Positions 43,470 through 51,084 of a DNA stretch of 64,000 nucleotides are shown here, piece after piece. The notes under the pieces were generated by a model. The model had not been told where the DNA came from. It ran no database searches and saw only the letters and a list, made by a program, of their open reading frames with translations. The position numbers and the translations under genes are program-made. Source of the stretch: Limnochordia bacterium (GTDB taxonomy: Bacteria > Bacillota > Limnochordia > Darwinibacteriales > DTU012); contig SKHL01000030.1 in the NCBI GenBank assembly GCA_007116995.1, forward strand, positions 1 through 64,000, in the 5' to 3' direction. Within the stretch, counting starts at the first letter, position 1; each line of letters starts with the position of its first letter.

Positions 43470-43849
43470 TCCGCTACACCCTCCAAAGTATAAAAAATTG
43501 TACCTCCGTTATTTCTAACCATATCCATAACCGCGTCCAATGACTTTATCTGACCCTCAGTAAACCCACCTAGAAGAACACAGAGTAACGTCTTTTCCGG
43601 ACGTTTATTACTATCATCCACAACTTCCGCAATACTGTAGACCCCAGCCATCTCTGAAGTGATGACATATAATAGATAATCACATTCCTGTCTCTGAAGA
43701 ATCTCCTCTACCCGAGCACTCTCATTCCAATCCTCCACGACCGGATTAAAGTACCCAATCTCTAACATAGGGATTAATTCCTCTCTCCACGTAGAGCTAT
43801 TACATGTCCCACCCAAAAACACTCTCGGTTTATCTATTCGATACCCCAT
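43442..43849 (-). CDS. Nucleoside 2-deoxyribosyltransferase-like protein
   Basis: 135 aa, ATG after GGGTGGGG. RVFLGGTCNSSTWREELIPM at the start, then YFNPVVEDW, and YSIAEVVDDS. That is the glycosyltransferase-type fold of the Nuc_deoxyrib_tr2/DUF4406 group. These enzymes cut or exchange the N-glycosidic bond of deoxynucleosides or dNMPs; here possibly nucleotide salvage. Confidence 0.78.
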   Translation of the reverse strand: MGYRIDKPRVFLGGTCNSSTWREELIPMLEIGYFNPVVEDWNESARVEEILQRQECDYLLYVITSEMAGVYSIAEVVDDSNKRPEKTLLCVLLGGFTEGQIKSLDAVMDMVRNNGGTIFYTLEGVAEWLNIRGRI

Positions 43850-43882
43850 AAACTACCCCACCCACTTTCTCTAATCTATAAT

Positions 43883-43893
43883 CCTATATACGG
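43883..43893 (-). promoter_or_regulatory. Late-type promoter, CCGTATATAGG
   Basis: Directly after the terminator at 43897, 34 bases before the ATG at 43849. Confidence 0.6.
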
Positions 43894-43896
43894 AAA

Positions 43897-43918
43897 AACG
43901 GACCATATATGATCCGTT
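43897..43918 (-). terminator. Intrinsic terminator after the RHH gene
   Basis: AACGGATC...GGTCCGTT hairpin followed by TTT of the next promoter element. Confidence 0.68.
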
Positions 43919-43939
43919 CCCAGTAACTATCGTATAGTA

Positions 43940-44335
43940 CTATTTTTCTTCTACGTACTTCTGAAACTCCTTCAACTCTTCTCCCACAACCCAGTCCTCT
44001 ACAGACCCGATCCAATCACCGATTTCTTCCATCTTTAAATCCCGAACAGAAACCATGTTTACCAGATTCCAGAACGACTCATTCTCAAAGTTATTTTTTA
44101 CACACCAAGCCATGAAATGTTTAAACTCCTGGCCTAACTCTCCTCCCCACTTAGATCCAGTAGTAAAATACATCCTAAGAGCGTCATACATCTTATATTC
44201 TTCCTTACTAGAAAGATAGTCTGTAATCCACTCCCGTACCAACGCACTCTGATTATGACTCTTCTCTTTTGTCACTACACGAAATCTGTCTATAACCGCA
44301 TTAGGGACTCTCACAATCAATTTTTTATCATCCAT
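43940..44335 (-). CDS. Ribbon-helix-helix DNA-binding protein
   Basis: 131 aa, ATG after AGAGAGG. Residues 4-43 (LIVRVPNAVIDRF ... SHNQSALVREWITDYL) fit the CopG/Arc ribbon-helix-helix: one beta strand then two helices with an Asn/Ser-rich turn. The rest is a helical, Trp-rich domain. Likely a transcription regulator of phage or host genes. Confidence 0.76.
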   Translation of the reverse strand: MDDKKLIVRVPNAVIDRFRVVTKEKSHNQSALVREWITDYLSSKEEYKMYDALRMYFTTGSKWGGELGQEFKHFMAWCVKNNFENESFWNLVNMVSVRDLKMEEIGDWIGSVEDWVVGEELKEFQKYVEEK

Positions 44336-44352
44336 AGTTTATTACCTCTCTC

Positions 44353-44592
44353 TTAGTAAAATTTATATCCTTTTTTATTCGTATCTTCACCAGATACCCA
44401 CCCACCAGCTAAATTACTTCTTTCATCTAGGGTTAACTTTCGATCCAGAACCACCTCACAGATCTTAAAGAACTCATCAAAACTATACGCCTGAGTAGAT
44501 GCTATATGAAGGGCAAGAAACTGAGTTAAGTTAGTAGGTCTCAACATAGTAAGATCGTCTAACTTTTTAAGACTCGTTGTAGATCTCCTCAC
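44353..44592 (-). CDS. Hypothetical protein
   Basis: 79 aa; GTG at 44592 is better spaced from AAAGGGG than the GTG before it. Helical, with the segment DRKLTLDERSNLAGGWVSGE. No family recognised. Confidence 0.62.
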   Translation of the reverse strand: MRRSTTSLKKLDDLTMLRPTNLTQFLALHIASTQAYSFDEFFKICEVVLDRKLTLDERSNLAGGWVSGEDTNKKGYKFY

Positions 44593-44607
44593 CACACCAT
44601 CCCCTTT

Positions 44608-44751
44608 CTAAACTACCTTAGTACGTTGACACCCACATTTTGAGCATTTATACGAATGTAACTTCCTAGAACCACACTCAACAAGACACGAAAACCGTAA
44701 CTCATAGTCATGCCTGCAAAATAACCACCGAATCCATCTCTTCAACCCCAT
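44608..44751 (-). CDS. Small zinc-ribbon protein (47 aa)
   Basis: ATG at 44751 after AGAGAGGGG. MGLKRWIRWLFCRHDYELRF, then Cys residues ending in KCSKCGCQR: a Cys/His cluster seen in many tiny phage proteins. The promoter element at 44761 implies an extremely short leader. Confidence 0.7.
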   Translation of the reverse strand: MGLKRWIRWLFCRHDYELRFSCLVECGSRKLHSYKCSKCGCQRTKVV

Positions 44752-44760
44752 AACCCCTCT

Positions 44761-44775
44761 CTATGTTATATACGG
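44761..44775 (-). promoter_or_regulatory. Late-type promoter, CCGTATATAACATAG
   Basis: Ends 10 bases before the ATG at 44751, so its start point would fall near the ribosome-binding site. Confidence 0.52.
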
Positions 44776-44778
44776 ACA

Positions 44779-44940
44779 CTAATCCAATAGTTTTAAATTA
44801 GGTTCAAACTCTACTATATACGTCTTACCACACTCACGACAATGTAAAAACAAAATGAATGTGTTATCATCTACTTTCTGCGTCTCTCCCGCACAATCTA
44901 AATTCGTATCACAAGAACAGAACATTGACGTTTCATACAC
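44779..44940 (-). CDS. Small zinc-ribbon protein
   Basis: 53 aa from GTG 44940 after AGGGGAGATATAGG; other GTG starts up to 44961 are possible. CSCDTNLDC and HCRECGKTYIV give two cysteine pairs. Unknown role. Confidence 0.62.
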   Translation of the reverse strand: MYETSMFCSCDTNLDCAGETQKVDDNTFILFLHCRECGKTYIVEFEPNLKLLD

Positions 44941-44970
44941 CACCCCTATATCTCCCCTCACATTTAACGA

Positions 44971-45174
44971 TTATGCTAAAACCGCCTCAAACTCTTCAAT
45001 CCACTGAGTATCTATCGTATGTCCAGTACCTTCAACATCACTCTCTAGGGCTACACGGTCTTTCATTGGAGGATACCTATAGTGAATCTCTGTTACATTC
45101 TTATACGTCTGTTCCAAAATACCGTTCTTAAAATACGGACTATCCTTCGTAAATGTAACCTTGACGTTAAACAT
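44971..45174 (-). CDS. Hypothetical protein under early promoter P3
   Basis: 67 aa from ATG 45174, eight bases after GGGGG. A short beta-rich protein (FNVKVTFTKDSPYF, EIHYRYPPMKDRV). It is the first gene after the consensus host promoter at 45254-45282, so probably immediate-early. Confidence 0.68.
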   Translation of the reverse strand: MFNVKVTFTKDSPYFKNGILEQTYKNVTEIHYRYPPMKDRVALESDVEGTGHTIDTQWIEEFEAVLA

Positions 45175-45253
45175 ATCCATCTCCCCCTTCTAATTTTAAA
45201 ACAGTCTTTTCTTCGTCACCCCTCAATCTGTACTATTTCCTAGTTCCACTTTA

Positions 45254-45282
45254 AGTATACCATACAAATATATACAAGTCAA
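45254..45282 (-). promoter_or_regulatory. Host sigma-A-type promoter P3
   Basis: TTGACT (45282..45277), 17-bp spacer, TATACT (45259..45254), TGG before the -10. Identical to P1 across -35, spacer and -10. Confidence 0.85.
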
Positions 45283-45290
45283 TACTGTTA

Positions 45291-45315
45291 GAAAAAAGAG
45301 TCTCACCTGAGACTC
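45291..45315 (-). terminator. Intrinsic terminator before P3
   Basis: GAGTCTCAGGTGAGACTC hairpin followed by TTTTTT, closing the unit that contains 45323. Confidence 0.82.
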
Positions 45316-45322
45316 CATAACA

Positions 45323-45529
45323 TTACTGTTTTTCCTCATACGTAGTACAAGTCTGAGCCTGAAAAGGAAACCCCTTATATCTACCACTCTTTTCCCTATA
45401 CAGAGAACACCTTCCCGGCTTTCCATAGAATTTAATACATTTAAGGCAACTTTTCCTCATAGTCTCCAACTCTGACTTCAACCGTTCATTGTCTTTTAGT
45501 AAGTTATAGTAATCCTCATAGATATTCAC
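45323..45529 (-). CDS. Hypothetical protein with coiled-coil N-terminus and Cys cluster
   Basis: 68 aa, GTG start after GGGTGGGAG. Helix YYNLLKDNERLKSELETM, then SCLKCIKF, RCSLY and a late Cys, suggesting zinc binding. Unknown function. Confidence 0.65.
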   Translation of the reverse strand: MNIYEDYYNLLKDNERLKSELETMRKSCLKCIKFYGKPGRCSLYREKSGRYKGFPFQAQTCTTYEEKQ

Positions 45530-45548
45530 AGTAAACTCCCACCCCTAT

Positions 45549-45626
45549 CTACCTCAGAGAAATGAAAACCATCAGAACTGAAAAGAGTCCCACCAAAGAA
45601 GAAATAATAATTAACATATCCGCCAC
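45549..45626 (-). CDS. 25-residue single-helix membrane peptide
   Basis: GTG at 45626, seven bases after GGGGGG, encodes MADMLIIISSLVGLFSVL then VFISLR: one transmembrane helix with a basic end. Too short for certainty, but ribosome-binding site and composition support it. Confidence 0.45.
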   Translation of the reverse strand: MADMLIIISSLVGLFSVLMVFISLR

Positions 45627-45645
45627 ACTCCATCCCCCCCCCTGT

Positions 45646-46695
45646 CTACCTTATATACTGTTCTCGTACCATCTTCAAATACTCCACACCGTCATAGAAG
45701 TCATCAAACGCAACTACCCTCTTACTATCAGGATATAAGACCGTAATAGGGATACCCCATTCCCCTTCGTACCCACCAATCTTCTGACCAAAATCATCTA
45801 CAATCTTATGCGTCCCACTCCGTAACCATGTAGTCTTCCGACCCATATGAATCTTTTTCTGCATATCCACATAATGTTTATCCCCAACAGCAACAACATC
45901 ACAACCCGCTAATTGTTCATTCATTCTTCTCTGACTGTTCGTTGTATTCAGTCCAGATTCGTACTTAAACTTATGTCTTACACCGATCTTGTACGTACAG
46001 TCTCCCACAGTTATATAGACAATCCCACCATGCCAAAGATTAACTGCCTCCGCCTCTAAACAAACTTCCTGCATAAAATCTTTCCCATCCGTAGACGTAG
46101 ACCAGTCATCATGATTCCCTCGTACAAACGCAAGAGCCTTTGACTTCAGAAATCTAGCAGTGTCAATCACTAACATATCCTGAGCCCCAGGCGGAACTAC
46201 CTGTTGATAAACCGCTCCTTTGTGACCAGTCTGAAGATTATTATCCTTGTAGTCACCCATACCGATAAGATACAACCCGTCCGTTTCTATAATCCTGTTC
46301 CGATCTTCTAGAAACTTCTCATGATCCGTACCAATACCACCTAAATGCCAATCCCCAGAGTAAGCAATTCCTATCGGTCTTGAATCCTCCACCGTTAAAC
46401 TGACTTTAGTCTGTCGTGTATGTAACTTACTGTCCGCCCTCTGTAACCCAATAATAGCAGACCAATACTCCTCTACTTCCTCAATAGAAGGTTCGTCTCT
46501 TTTATTGTCATACACAACATTATTCTTTCTAAACGAATTTTTAGTAAACTTTCCAATTAACTTCCTAAAATTCTCCGAATCTAAGTCCAGCTTGAACTCC
46601 TTCCCAACAATATCTGAAACCTCTTTCCAAGACTTTCCCTCAGACCTCAACTCCAACGCCCTTAATTTCGTATTTTCACTGTACTTCGTACCCAA
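45646..46695 (-). CDS. Calcineurin-type metallophosphoesterase with N-terminal HTH
   Basis: 349 aa from TTG 46695 (CGGGAG upstream; the ATG at 46716 has no ribosome-binding site). Residues ~5-50 resemble an HTH (ELRSEGKSWKEVSDIVGKEF). Phosphoesterase motifs: SGDWHLGG, GMGDYKDN, RGNHDDWS, a histidine in IGVRHKFK and VGDKHYVD. The full metal-ligand set D-x-H, GD, GNHD and GxxH is present. Such phage proteins hydrolyse phosphodiesters or nucleotides. DNA binding by the HTH could target it. Confidence 0.84.
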   Translation of the reverse strand: MGTKYSENTKLRALELRSEGKSWKEVSDIVGKEFKLDLDSENFRKLIGKFTKNSFRKNNVVYDNKRDEPSIEEVEEYWSAIIGLQRADSKLHTRQTKVSLTVEDSRPIGIAYSGDWHLGGIGTDHEKFLEDRNRIIETDGLYLIGMGDYKDNNLQTGHKGAVYQQVVPPGAQDMLVIDTARFLKSKALAFVRGNHDDWSTSTDGKDFMQEVCLEAEAVNLWHGGIVYITVGDCTYKIGVRHKFKYESGLNTTNSQRRMNEQLAGCDVVAVGDKHYVDMQKKIHMGRKTTWLRSGTHKIVDDFGQKIGGYEGEWGIPITVLYPDSKRVVAFDDFYDGVEYLKMVREQYIR

Positions 46696-46750
46696 CAAAA
46701 CATCTCCCGGACCCATTAAAGGGTAGTCATGTTCTAACCTATCCTGTATA

Positions 46751-46762
46751 GTTTTATATATA
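46751..46762 (-). promoter_or_regulatory. Possible late promoter core (TATATATAAAAC)
   Basis: Follows the terminator at 46764 and precedes the phosphoesterase gene; lacks CCG. Confidence 0.35.
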
Positions 46763-46763
46763 A

Positions 46764-46787
46764 AAAGCCCTAGATAATTAGGGCTTT
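46764..46787 (-). terminator. Intrinsic terminator after the split lipoprotein gene
   Basis: AAAGCCCTAATTATCTAGGGCTTT hairpin then TTATATATAA. Confidence 0.78.
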
Positions 46788-46820
46788 CTAAATAGTCTAT
46801 ACTTTACCATGACTACCGTT

Positions 46821-47208
46821 CTATTCTATATTGTACACAACCACCCTAATCCTACCAACCGCATGTTCCTCTTTTAACGTAAAAGACACAGTATAGAATT
46901 GTCCTTCTTCAAATTCCTGATCAACCTCAAATGTGTAGAAATACCCATTATCCTTACTCGAAACCACAAATGTAATCGACTCTACAAACCTATTCTCCAA
47001 GAAGAACCCCGAGACTTCTAGTTCTCCCCCACGAAAGTAATGACTCACAACAGTAAACCCACTCGGCTCAATATACACAGGAATTTCTACAGGAACCTCC
47101 ACAATAACCTCAACAGGAACATCCACATAAATTACTTCCTTATCAACACTACCCCCCACACCCAGCCACCAACAAAGCTAAAATAAGTACTACAATCCAC
47201 TTTTTCAA
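46821..47208 (-). pseudogene. Lipoprotein gene split by a frameshift at a G6 tract
   Basis: TTG at 47208 (GGGGGATG upstream) encodes a lipoprotein signal, MKKWIVVLILALLVAGCGG, which ends in TAG right after a run of six G (47157..47152). The mature part lies in the next frame (GGSVDKEVIYVDVPVE...). Removing one G joins them exactly: ...AGCGGSVDKE. The mature domain (beta-rich, ending GRIRVVVYN) is a paralogue of the intact lipoprotein at 47248. The cause may be a real frameshift, phase variation by slippage, or a sequencing error. Confidence 0.78.
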
Positions 47209-47243
47209 TAAAAACACATCCCCCTATCTCTTTATTTAGTATA

Positions 47244-47258
47244 CTATTTAATATACGG
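47244..47258 (-). promoter_or_regulatory. Late-type promoter, CCGTATATTAAATAG
   Basis: Overlaps the last codons of the lipoprotein gene at 47248 and lies 36 bases before the split lipoprotein start. Confidence 0.5.
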
Positions 47259-47598
47259 ACAATCTAACCGTTCCTGAAGTATAACTTCCGAGTCTGATTA
47301 TAAAACTACGTGATTGATTTCTACGAGTATACGTCTCAATCTTAAACGTATAGACCTCTCTAGAACTTCTCGAATCAACAATAAATGTCAGTGTATCCAC
47401 CCAGCCACCATGAACAAAGTACCCATCAATCACCAGTTCATTATGTCTGTTCACATAGTAGTCTGTTACCCGATACACCGAATTACTAGGGTATTCATAC
47501 TCTACGTCAATATAGACCGTAGTTATATGATTCATATTACAACCTGTCAACGTGATCATCAACATAAGAATTAAAATAGAAATACAAAATCTGCTCAT
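47248..47598 (-). CDS. Small lipoprotein
   Basis: 116 aa from ATG 47598, seven bases after GGGAGG. Signal peptide with lipobox LTGC (about 16-19), so the mature Cys would be lipidated. The mature beta-rich domain (YRVTDYYVNRHNELVIDGYF ... WVDTLTFIVDS) matches the neighbouring split gene. A phage-encoded surface lipoprotein suggests superinfection exclusion or envelope change, which is inference. Confidence 0.8.
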   Translation of the reverse strand: MSRFCISILILMLMITLTGCNMNHITTVYIDVEYEYPSNSVYRVTDYYVNRHNELVIDGYFVHGGWVDTLTFIVDSRSSREVYTFKIETYTRRNQSRSFIIRLGSYTSGTVRLSVY

Positions 47599-47674
47599 AC
47601 CCATACCTCCCTGTCTTACGTTTACGTACCTACTCTTTTACCCTTTACCGTCTTACCGTACTATAATTCTGTAA

Positions 47675-48304
47675 TCACCGGCTCAGGAAATGAGTAAATA
47701 AAGCAGACTTTCCAGTCTTCTTATCCACAACCTTGAAATGTCTCTTTACTACATGTTTCTGTACCTCTTCCGTCGGAAACGTCCACGGAACCACTACCTC
47801 TTTAATCTCTTTACCAAAAACACCCGCCAAAACTTCCAGTTCCTCAGAAGAAACTTGAACCAAATCCGTACCTTCCCAGTTCTTCATTCGTAACATACCA
47901 CCTTTCTCAGGCACATCCCACGGTACCGACTGTACCGGCTGTTTCCAGTAGTCATTACTTTGATAAATATTACCAAGCAATCTCATCCGATACCCGGCAG
48001 AAAATAACTCGTGTAACCCAACAAACCGCCCGTCCTTCTCCGCAATTCCAAACATATAATTCTTGTAGAATATTCTCCCCCTCACAACCAACTCATTTAG
48101 AGTGAGTTCAACGTAGTCACCCTCCCAAAAACGAGTTTTAGTATCAATATCAAAATGTACCAGTTCTCCAACTGTAGAAGGATCTACTTTTACTCTCTGT
48201 TTTTTATAGAGAATATACCTCACGTTATTCATTTTACAAATTAAACTTCCACAAACCCAAGACTTATACCCTAGAGAATACCCTCTGAAAACGCGCTTTT
48301 TCAT
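47675..48304 (-). CDS. YopX-like phage protein
   Basis: 209 aa, ATG after GGAAAGGAG. Starts KKRVFRGYSLGYKSWVCGSL; residues ~40-68 (VDPSTVGELVHFDIDTKTRF then WEGDYVEL) match the YopX signature 'TvGq..g..D..G..iyeGD'. The C-terminal half is a further domain not typical of YopX. YopX proteins are common in Gram-positive phages; function unknown. Confidence 0.75.
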   Translation of the reverse strand: MKKRVFRGYSLGYKSWVCGSLICKMNNVRYILYKKQRVKVDPSTVGELVHFDIDTKTRFWEGDYVELTLNELVVRGRIFYKNYMFGIAEKDGRFVGLHELFSAGYRMRLLGNIYQSNDYWKQPVQSVPWDVPEKGGMLRMKNWEGTDLVQVSSEELEVLAGVFGKEIKEVVVPWTFPTEEVQKHVVKRHFKVVDKKTGKSALFTHFLSR

Positions 48305-48305
48305 T

Positions 48306-48587
48306 CTAGTTTCTCCTTTCCATTACCTTACCAATCTCTTCATAAATATCCTTAAAACTAGCTCCGTTCTTCATGAGAAATACAATATATTTCCCACAAC
48401 TTTCAATCTGACAATCCTGCAACTGTATATTCATCTCCCCTAACCTCAGATCCATTCGGATCATTAACCGTAAAAGAAACCAGGCAGACCTACATCTAGT
48501 AAACTGATCTTCCGTCTGATCTTCGAAAATACGAAAATTCGTATCAAACTCCACTATACTTTCCGTTATATCTCTTAAGTCATCCAC
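48306..48587 (-). CDS. Hypothetical protein
   Basis: 93 aa, GTG start overlapping the preceding gene by 13 bases. Helical, acidic N-terminus, a hydrophobic Met/Leu-rich middle (WFLLRLMIRMDLRLG). No family recognised. Confidence 0.62.
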   Translation of the reverse strand: MDDLRDITESIVEFDTNFRIFEDQTEDQFTRCRSAWFLLRLMIRMDLRLGEMNIQLQDCQIESCGKYIVFLMKNGASFKDIYEEIGKVMERRN

Positions 48588-49195
48588 CCACCCAACACCC
48601 CTATTCCAAATCTATCTTCCCGAGACTTCTCCTTATCCCGTAAACGTCTTAGTTTCTTCACGACCCAAGAACTTACCCAGGAATCGGAATCCCGTTTCCA
48701 CCGACCCGCCTTCCTATGTAAACTATTAATCTCCTTCAAATTATCTACACAGATACTATCCCAGATATCGAAGTAAATCGTATCATACTTCATTTCCGGT
48801 TTCCATGTGAATATATCGTCACAGACAACCATCAACTTAGGGTGTCTATAGTAAGGTTCGACCAAGTTAATTACGTCCTGACTCTTCTCGATAATCGTTA
48901 CACTTGTAACATCTTCCTTATCTAGAATAGGCGGTACAATAAGACCAATCCCCAAACCCGCAATTAAAACATCTCCAAAAGAATTCTCAACCACATCCAT
49001 GTTCGTCGCTCTCTCCATATCCGTATCACTCATCATCAAAATGTTATTGATAAATAGACGAGTATATGTACCCGGAGAAACATACTCCCTCCGAATAACA
49101 GAGAACCGAGACTGATCCTCTGTTACTTCAAAATGTTCGATACGAACATTACCAGACGAACCCTCAGGAACAATCTCTGACACCTTTCGATACAT
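48575..49195 (-). CDS. Spermidine-synthase-like SAM-binding protein
   Basis: 206 aa from ATG 49195 (GAGAGGGAG upstream). Rossmann-type SAM motif VLIAGLGIGLIV (about 76-87), the acidic TIIEKSQDVINLV strand-helix, VVCDDIFTW and YDTIYFDIWD. This order is that of spermidine synthase/tRNA-modifying class I methyltransferases. The C-terminal third is basic and Arg/Lys-rich. Substrate unknown. Confidence 0.74.
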   Translation of the reverse strand: MYRKVSEIVPEGSSGNVRIEHFEVTEDQSRFSVIRREYVSPGTYTRLFINNILMMSDTDMERATNMDVVENSFGDVLIAGLGIGLIVPPILDKEDVTSVTIIEKSQDVINLVEPYYRHPKLMVVCDDIFTWKPEMKYDTIYFDIWDSICVDNLKEINSLHRKAGRWKRDSDSWVSSWVVKKLRRLRDKEKSREDRFGIGVLGGWMT

Positions 49196-49234
49196 AACCC
49201 AACACTCCCTCTCCAATTTATTCGTGAAACAATC

Positions 49235-49384
49235 TCACCAGAATTTATCTCTCAGATCATATACTACATCAACCAGTATACGAGCAAACCAGAAAATGAC
49301 CCTAACCACAAAGAAAGGCACAATCAGTATCACGTATAGAAGTATCCGTAAAACAGTCTCCAAAACCTCTACCACCCGTCCCAC
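49235..49384 (-). CDS. Single-helix membrane protein (49 aa)
   Basis: GTG at 49384 after GAGAGG encodes a protein with one long hydrophobic helix (LLYVILIVPFFVVRVIFWF) flanked by charged ends. Fills what would otherwise be an empty gap. Unknown function. Confidence 0.6.
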   Translation of the reverse strand: MGRVVEVLETVLRILLYVILIVPFFVVRVIFWFARILVDVVYDLRDKFW

Positions 49385-49404
49385 CCCAAAACATCCTCTC
49401 TAAA

Positions 49405-49599
49405 CTATTTATCATCATACTTATTGACTAACTCCACTAAAGAATCATACCCCTCAAACGGCTCCTCCTCCGTCCAAACATCAACATTAGACAACGCCAA
49501 CTTCAGACCTTCCAACAACTCTTTCTTTTCCTCTTTTAGTCTACCATTTTCACACTCTAACCGACCAACATGACTAATCAAATTCGTTTTACCTTCCAC
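49405..49599 (-). CDS. Small coiled-coil protein
   Basis: 64 aa from GTG 49599, overlapping the upstream stop by one base and spaced from AGAAAGGGG. Helix VGRLECENGRLKEEKKELLE suggests a coiled coil. Unknown function. Confidence 0.62.
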   Translation of the reverse strand: MEGKTNLISHVGRLECENGRLKEEKKELLEGLKLALSNVDVWTEEEPFEGYDSLVELVNKYDDK

Positions 49600-50060
49600 T
49601 ATACACGACCCCTTTCTAATCTCCACTCTTCCCACTTTTTAATATGTTCGACCTGTTCCTCAGTAAACCCAAGTTCCCGTACCACACGAACCGCCCACCC
49701 ATTTGCACGTCTTTCCTTAGCGTGAGGAATCTCATAACCTTTCCGTCTATACTCCATATTATCCTTATGATGTGATAGTTCATGAGCAATTAGGGCGTAT
49801 ACCTCCGGACTATCCTTAGTCAATTTCTCACCGAACCGAAGAAAGATTCTACCCTTACACGTTTCCCACTTTGAACCCCTACCCAACCGAGTCCGATCAG
49901 AATTCCAGCATCGACCCGAACAGTCATTACCATAAACCTTCGAGTTACCCGCCATAACCACAAGACCTCTTACTGTAACCTCCATAACCTTAGAGACCTT
50001 ATTAAAAATGTCCTTCAGTTCCTCATTCGAAATCTTACTCGTATTCTTCAAAATTCTCAA
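49599..50060 (-). CDS. Putative zinc metallopeptidase (HExxH)
   Basis: 153 aa, TTG start after AGGAGAG. IAHELSHHKDNM supplies HExxH and the following ERRANGWAV segment could provide the third ligand, as in minimal gluzincins/ImmA-like proteins. An N-terminal Cys-rich patch (DCSGRCWN). ImmA-like peptidases cut repressors in Gram-positive mobile elements; that link is only suggestive here. Confidence 0.7.
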   Translation of the reverse strand: MRILKNTSKISNEELKDIFNKVSKVMEVTVRGLVVMAGNSKVYGNDCSGRCWNSDRTRLGRGSKWETCKGRIFLRFGEKLTKDSPEVYALIAHELSHHKDNMEYRRKGYEIPHAKERRANGWAVRVVRELGFTEEQVEHIKKWEEWRLERGRV

Positions 50061-50075
50061 CCGAATCTCTCCTCT

Positions 50076-50088
50076 CTAATCTATACGG
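50076..50088 (-). promoter_or_regulatory. Late-type promoter, CCGTATAGATTAG
   Basis: TTTCTCCGTATAGATTAG ends 16 bases before the peptidase TTG start. Confidence 0.52.
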
Positions 50089-50100
50089 AGAAACAATAAC

Positions 50101-50535
50101 TTAATCCTCCAGCTTTTTAGATAAAACCGTAAATCCCCCATACCCTGATAATTCTTTAACCAACCGCTCTATCTCGGCTATTCTTTCTTCTTCCGTCAAA
50201 GACTCCGATCTTTTTTTCTCCTCTTCATTAATTCTCTTCTTTTCCAAAATCCACTCTCGAACCTCTACCGGAGACTCACTCATACCCCTAAATTTTCTAT
50301 TTGAAGATCCTTTCCATCTACCAATACTCGCCACAAAATAACCCACTACATCAGTATCTTCAACCGGAGTATCCACAGCGAAATTATACATTATAGAAAA
50401 ATCAATGTAGTACTTTAACTCTGAAGGATCAGCATTTCTATTCTTACTAGTACCTTTCCGAAGTTTCTCTACTAACTCATCAACATACTCCGGATACTTC
50501 TTTACCATCTCACTATAATCAACCCTGATCCTCAT
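50101..50535 (-). CDS. Hypothetical charged protein
   Basis: 144 aa, ATG after AGAGGGAGGG. Helical and highly charged, with a middle beta portion (YYIDFSIMYNFAVD) and a Glu/Arg-rich helix near the end. Not recognised. Confidence 0.62.
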   Translation of the reverse strand: MRIRVDYSEMVKKYPEYVDELVEKLRKGTSKNRNADPSELKYYIDFSIMYNFAVDTPVEDTDVVGYFVASIGRWKGSSNRKFRGMSESPVEVREWILEKKRINEEEKKRSESLTEEERIAEIERLVKELSGYGGFTVLSKKLED

Positions 50536-50550
50536 AAACTAACCCTCCCT

Positions 50551-50808
50551 CTAATCTCTAAAAAGTTCCTTTAACCCTTTCAGATTCTCAGCTAACTTCT
50601 CTGACAAAAACTCACTTTCAGCCTTCTCCCGAACCTGTTCAATCACATTAAGTTCTCTCTTCTCCCTAGGAGTCTTCCAGATCTTAAGAATTTTCGCCTC
50701 CGAATACGACTCCAACTCCTTCCGATCAAAACCCTCTTCAACCAGAACCTTAATCCTCTGTTCTTTTAACCAACCTCTCTCACCGCACACTCTAGGGCGT
50801 TTAGTCAT
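50551..50808 (-). CDS. Hypothetical protein
   Basis: 85 aa from ATG 50808, after CGGAGGAGG. N-terminal TKRPRVCGERGWLKEQRI is basic; the rest helical. Its start overlaps the end of the small frame at 50801. Confidence 0.62.
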   Translation of the reverse strand: MTKRPRVCGERGWLKEQRIKVLVEEGFDRKELESYSEAKILKIWKTPREKRELNVIEQVREKAESEFLSEKLAENLKGLKELFRD

Positions 50809-50914
50809 CTGACTTCCTCCTCCGAATCTCCCCATCTACCTCATCCATAGACTTTTTCAAGTTTTTATATACCCCATCTTCCTTCGGCATAAAACCATAA
50901 CTGTAACCGAACAT
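50801..50914 (-). CDS. Small hypothetical protein (37 aa)
   Basis: ATG at 50914 overlaps the preceding stop as TAATG, a translational-coupling arrangement. Product begins MFGYSYGFMPKEDGVYKN and ends basic/acidic. Weak ribosome-binding site of its own. Confidence 0.48.
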   Translation of the reverse strand: MFGYSYGFMPKEDGVYKNLKKSMDEVDGEIRRRKSDD

Positions 50915-50976
50915 TAGTTTTTTAACTTTTCCCGAGTACTCAACAATACCTCATCCGTCATCTCTTTAACGTCCAC
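50914..50976 (-). CDS. Very small early peptide (20 aa)
   Basis: GTG at 50976 after AAAGGGG, the first frame downstream of the host-type promoter at 51022. Product MDVKEMTDEVLLSTREKLKN is helical and charged. Could be a real early peptide or a leader that couples translation to the next gene. Confidence 0.42.
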   Translation of the reverse strand: MDVKEMTDEVLLSTREKLKN

Positions 50977-51021
50977 TCTCAAAACCCCTTTCTAATCTTA
51001 GTGTTACCTAACCCCACTACT

Positions 51022-51050
51022 ATTATACCATACAAAACTATACAAGTCAA
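51022..51050 (-). promoter_or_regulatory. Host sigma-A-type promoter P4
   Basis: TTGACT (51050..51045), 17-bp spacer, perfect TATAAT (51027..51022), TGG before the -10. Confidence 0.86.
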
Positions 51051-51060
51051 TACGTACAGA

Positions 51061-51084
51061 AAAAAGAGTGGCTTTCACCACCCC
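51061..51084 (-). terminator. Intrinsic terminator before P4
   Basis: GGGTGGTGAAAGCCACTC hairpin followed by TTTTTT. Confidence 0.78.

Noticed and set aside
43442..43480. tRNA-like 5' sequence GGAGGGTGTAGCGGAGTGG
   Set aside because: Resembles the start of a tRNA-Ser/Leu, but no anticodon arm, T-arm or matching acceptor follows; it is the end of the deoxyribosyltransferase-like gene.
47721..47729. Third TTATCCACA nonamer
   Set aside because: Single copy within the YopX-like coding region with no partner box; one such match is expected by chance.
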